A stretch of 7,169 nucleotides of DNA, from contig CALJVD010000217.1 in the NCBI GenBank assembly GCA_937974825.1, positions 1-7,169 of the forward strand. Direction: 5' to 3'. Shown piece after piece: positions 6,917 through 7,169 of this stretch. Each line of letters opens with the position of its first letter. Position 1 is the stretch's first letter. The notes beneath the pieces were generated by a model. It ran no database searches. It had not been told where the DNA came from and was given only the letters and a program-made list of their open reading frames with translations. The translations under genes were made by a program, and so were the position numbers. This DNA comes from an uncultured Oceanospirillaceae bacterium (GTDB taxonomy: Bacteria > Pseudomonadota > Gammaproteobacteria > Pseudomonadales > Oceanobacteraceae).

Positions 6917-6977
6917 GGCTCTCGGCTCTCGGCTCTCGGCTCTCGGCTCTCGGCTCTCGGCTCTCGGCTCTCGGCTC
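6917..6977. repeat. GGCTCTC heptamer tandem repeat, eight perfect copies
   Basis: Eight perfect head-to-tail copies of GGCTCTC (6917-6972) end in a partial ninth, GGCTC (6973-6977). The array fills the gap between two convergent genes and stops 7 bases before the methyltransferase stop codon, so copy-number change would not alter either protein. It is not a CRISPR, as there are no spacers. It resembles the short tandemly repeated heptamers known from other bacterial genomes. One strand is strongly pyrimidine-biased, and the unit cannot pair with itself. Confidence 0.95.
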
Positions 6978-6984
6978 CCAGCCC

Positions 6985-7169
6985 CTAACGCTTCAGTTCA
7001 TACACGCAAAGGTTAACCGCGGTAGCTAGGTTTAGAGATTCGATCTGCTGACTCCCAGGAATAGTAAAAGCAGTAGCGTTTGCATCGACTAATTCGTTGG
7101 TTGGTACTCCGCGGGCTTCGTTGCCAAATGCGTAGCAATCAAAGTCATGGAAAGACTCCGATTTTATTG
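6985..7169 (-). CDS. SpoU/TrmH-family RNA 2'-O-methyltransferase, C-terminal part only
   Basis: The last 60 residues of a gene that enters from the right edge and ends at TAG 6987-6985. They carry the two late motifs of the SPOUT knot: GNEARGV (residues 15-21 of the fragment), which binds S-adenosylmethionine, and IPGSQQIESLNLATAVNLCVYE near the end, the trefoil-knot and dimer segment. Members methylate the 2'-hydroxyl of tRNA or rRNA nucleotides in the cytoplasm. The fragment cannot show whether this is TrmH, RlmB, TrmL or an unassigned paralogue; the GNEARG variant (rather than GSEGRG) hints at a YsgA-like member. It is convergent with the dehydrogenase gene. No terminator hairpin was seen beyond its stop, only the heptamer repeats. 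Confidence 0.85.
   Translation of the reverse strand, partial: IKSESFHDFDCYAFGNEARGVPTNELVDANATAFTIPGSQQIESLNLATAVNLCVYELKR

Noticed and set aside
6917..6977. CRISPR array
   Set aside because: The units are contiguous 7-base repeats without spacers, and no cas gene is nearby.

Overview
The window looks like ordinary chromosome from a gammaproteobacterium of moderate GC, probably a marine or aquatic one. This rests on the protein sequences: the transketolase follows Escherichia coli TktA almost motif for motif, and the partial gene at the left edge begins like E. coli RlhA/YdcP. No plasmid, phage, insertion sequence, CRISPR or tRNA/rRNA gene was seen, and the genus cannot be named from the sequence.

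Layout, left to right. Positions 1-91 (minus) hold the start of an rlhA-like U32-family gene. Positions 291-2356 (plus) hold a one-base-overlapping pair of exported c-type cytochromes, one di-heme (c4-like) and one tri-heme (dehydrogenase-subunit type), closed by a strong terminator at 2396-2430. Positions 2542-3010 (plus) hold an unrecognised small protein. It reads as a lipoprotein only if one base is dropped from a run of seven T. A hairpin at 3101-3139 separates it from the convergent transketolase gene tkt (minus, start at 5150). Divergent from tkt, across about 107 bases with back-to-back promoter-like sequences, is a pirin-family protein (5258-5914). A classical short-chain dehydrogenase/reductase follows (6000-6863). 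The right edge holds the 3' end of a convergent SpoU/TrmH-type RNA methyltransferase gene (6985-7169, minus). The gap before it carries two adjacent heptanucleotide tandem repeats.

How the genes work together. The two cytochromes should form a periplasmic electron-transfer relay of five hemes, but the dehydrogenase they would normally serve is not in the window. Transketolase is the housekeeping enzyme of the non-oxidative pentose phosphate pathway. The pirin and the dehydrogenase lie in tandem but 85 bases apart, with no clear shared function. The two edge genes both modify RNA but are unrelated units.

I did not find a new multi-gene system. The points most worth a second look are the frame-broken lipoprotein signal at the T7 run, the heptamer arrays, and the cytochrome pair with a non-standard first heme domain and no dehydrogenase partner.
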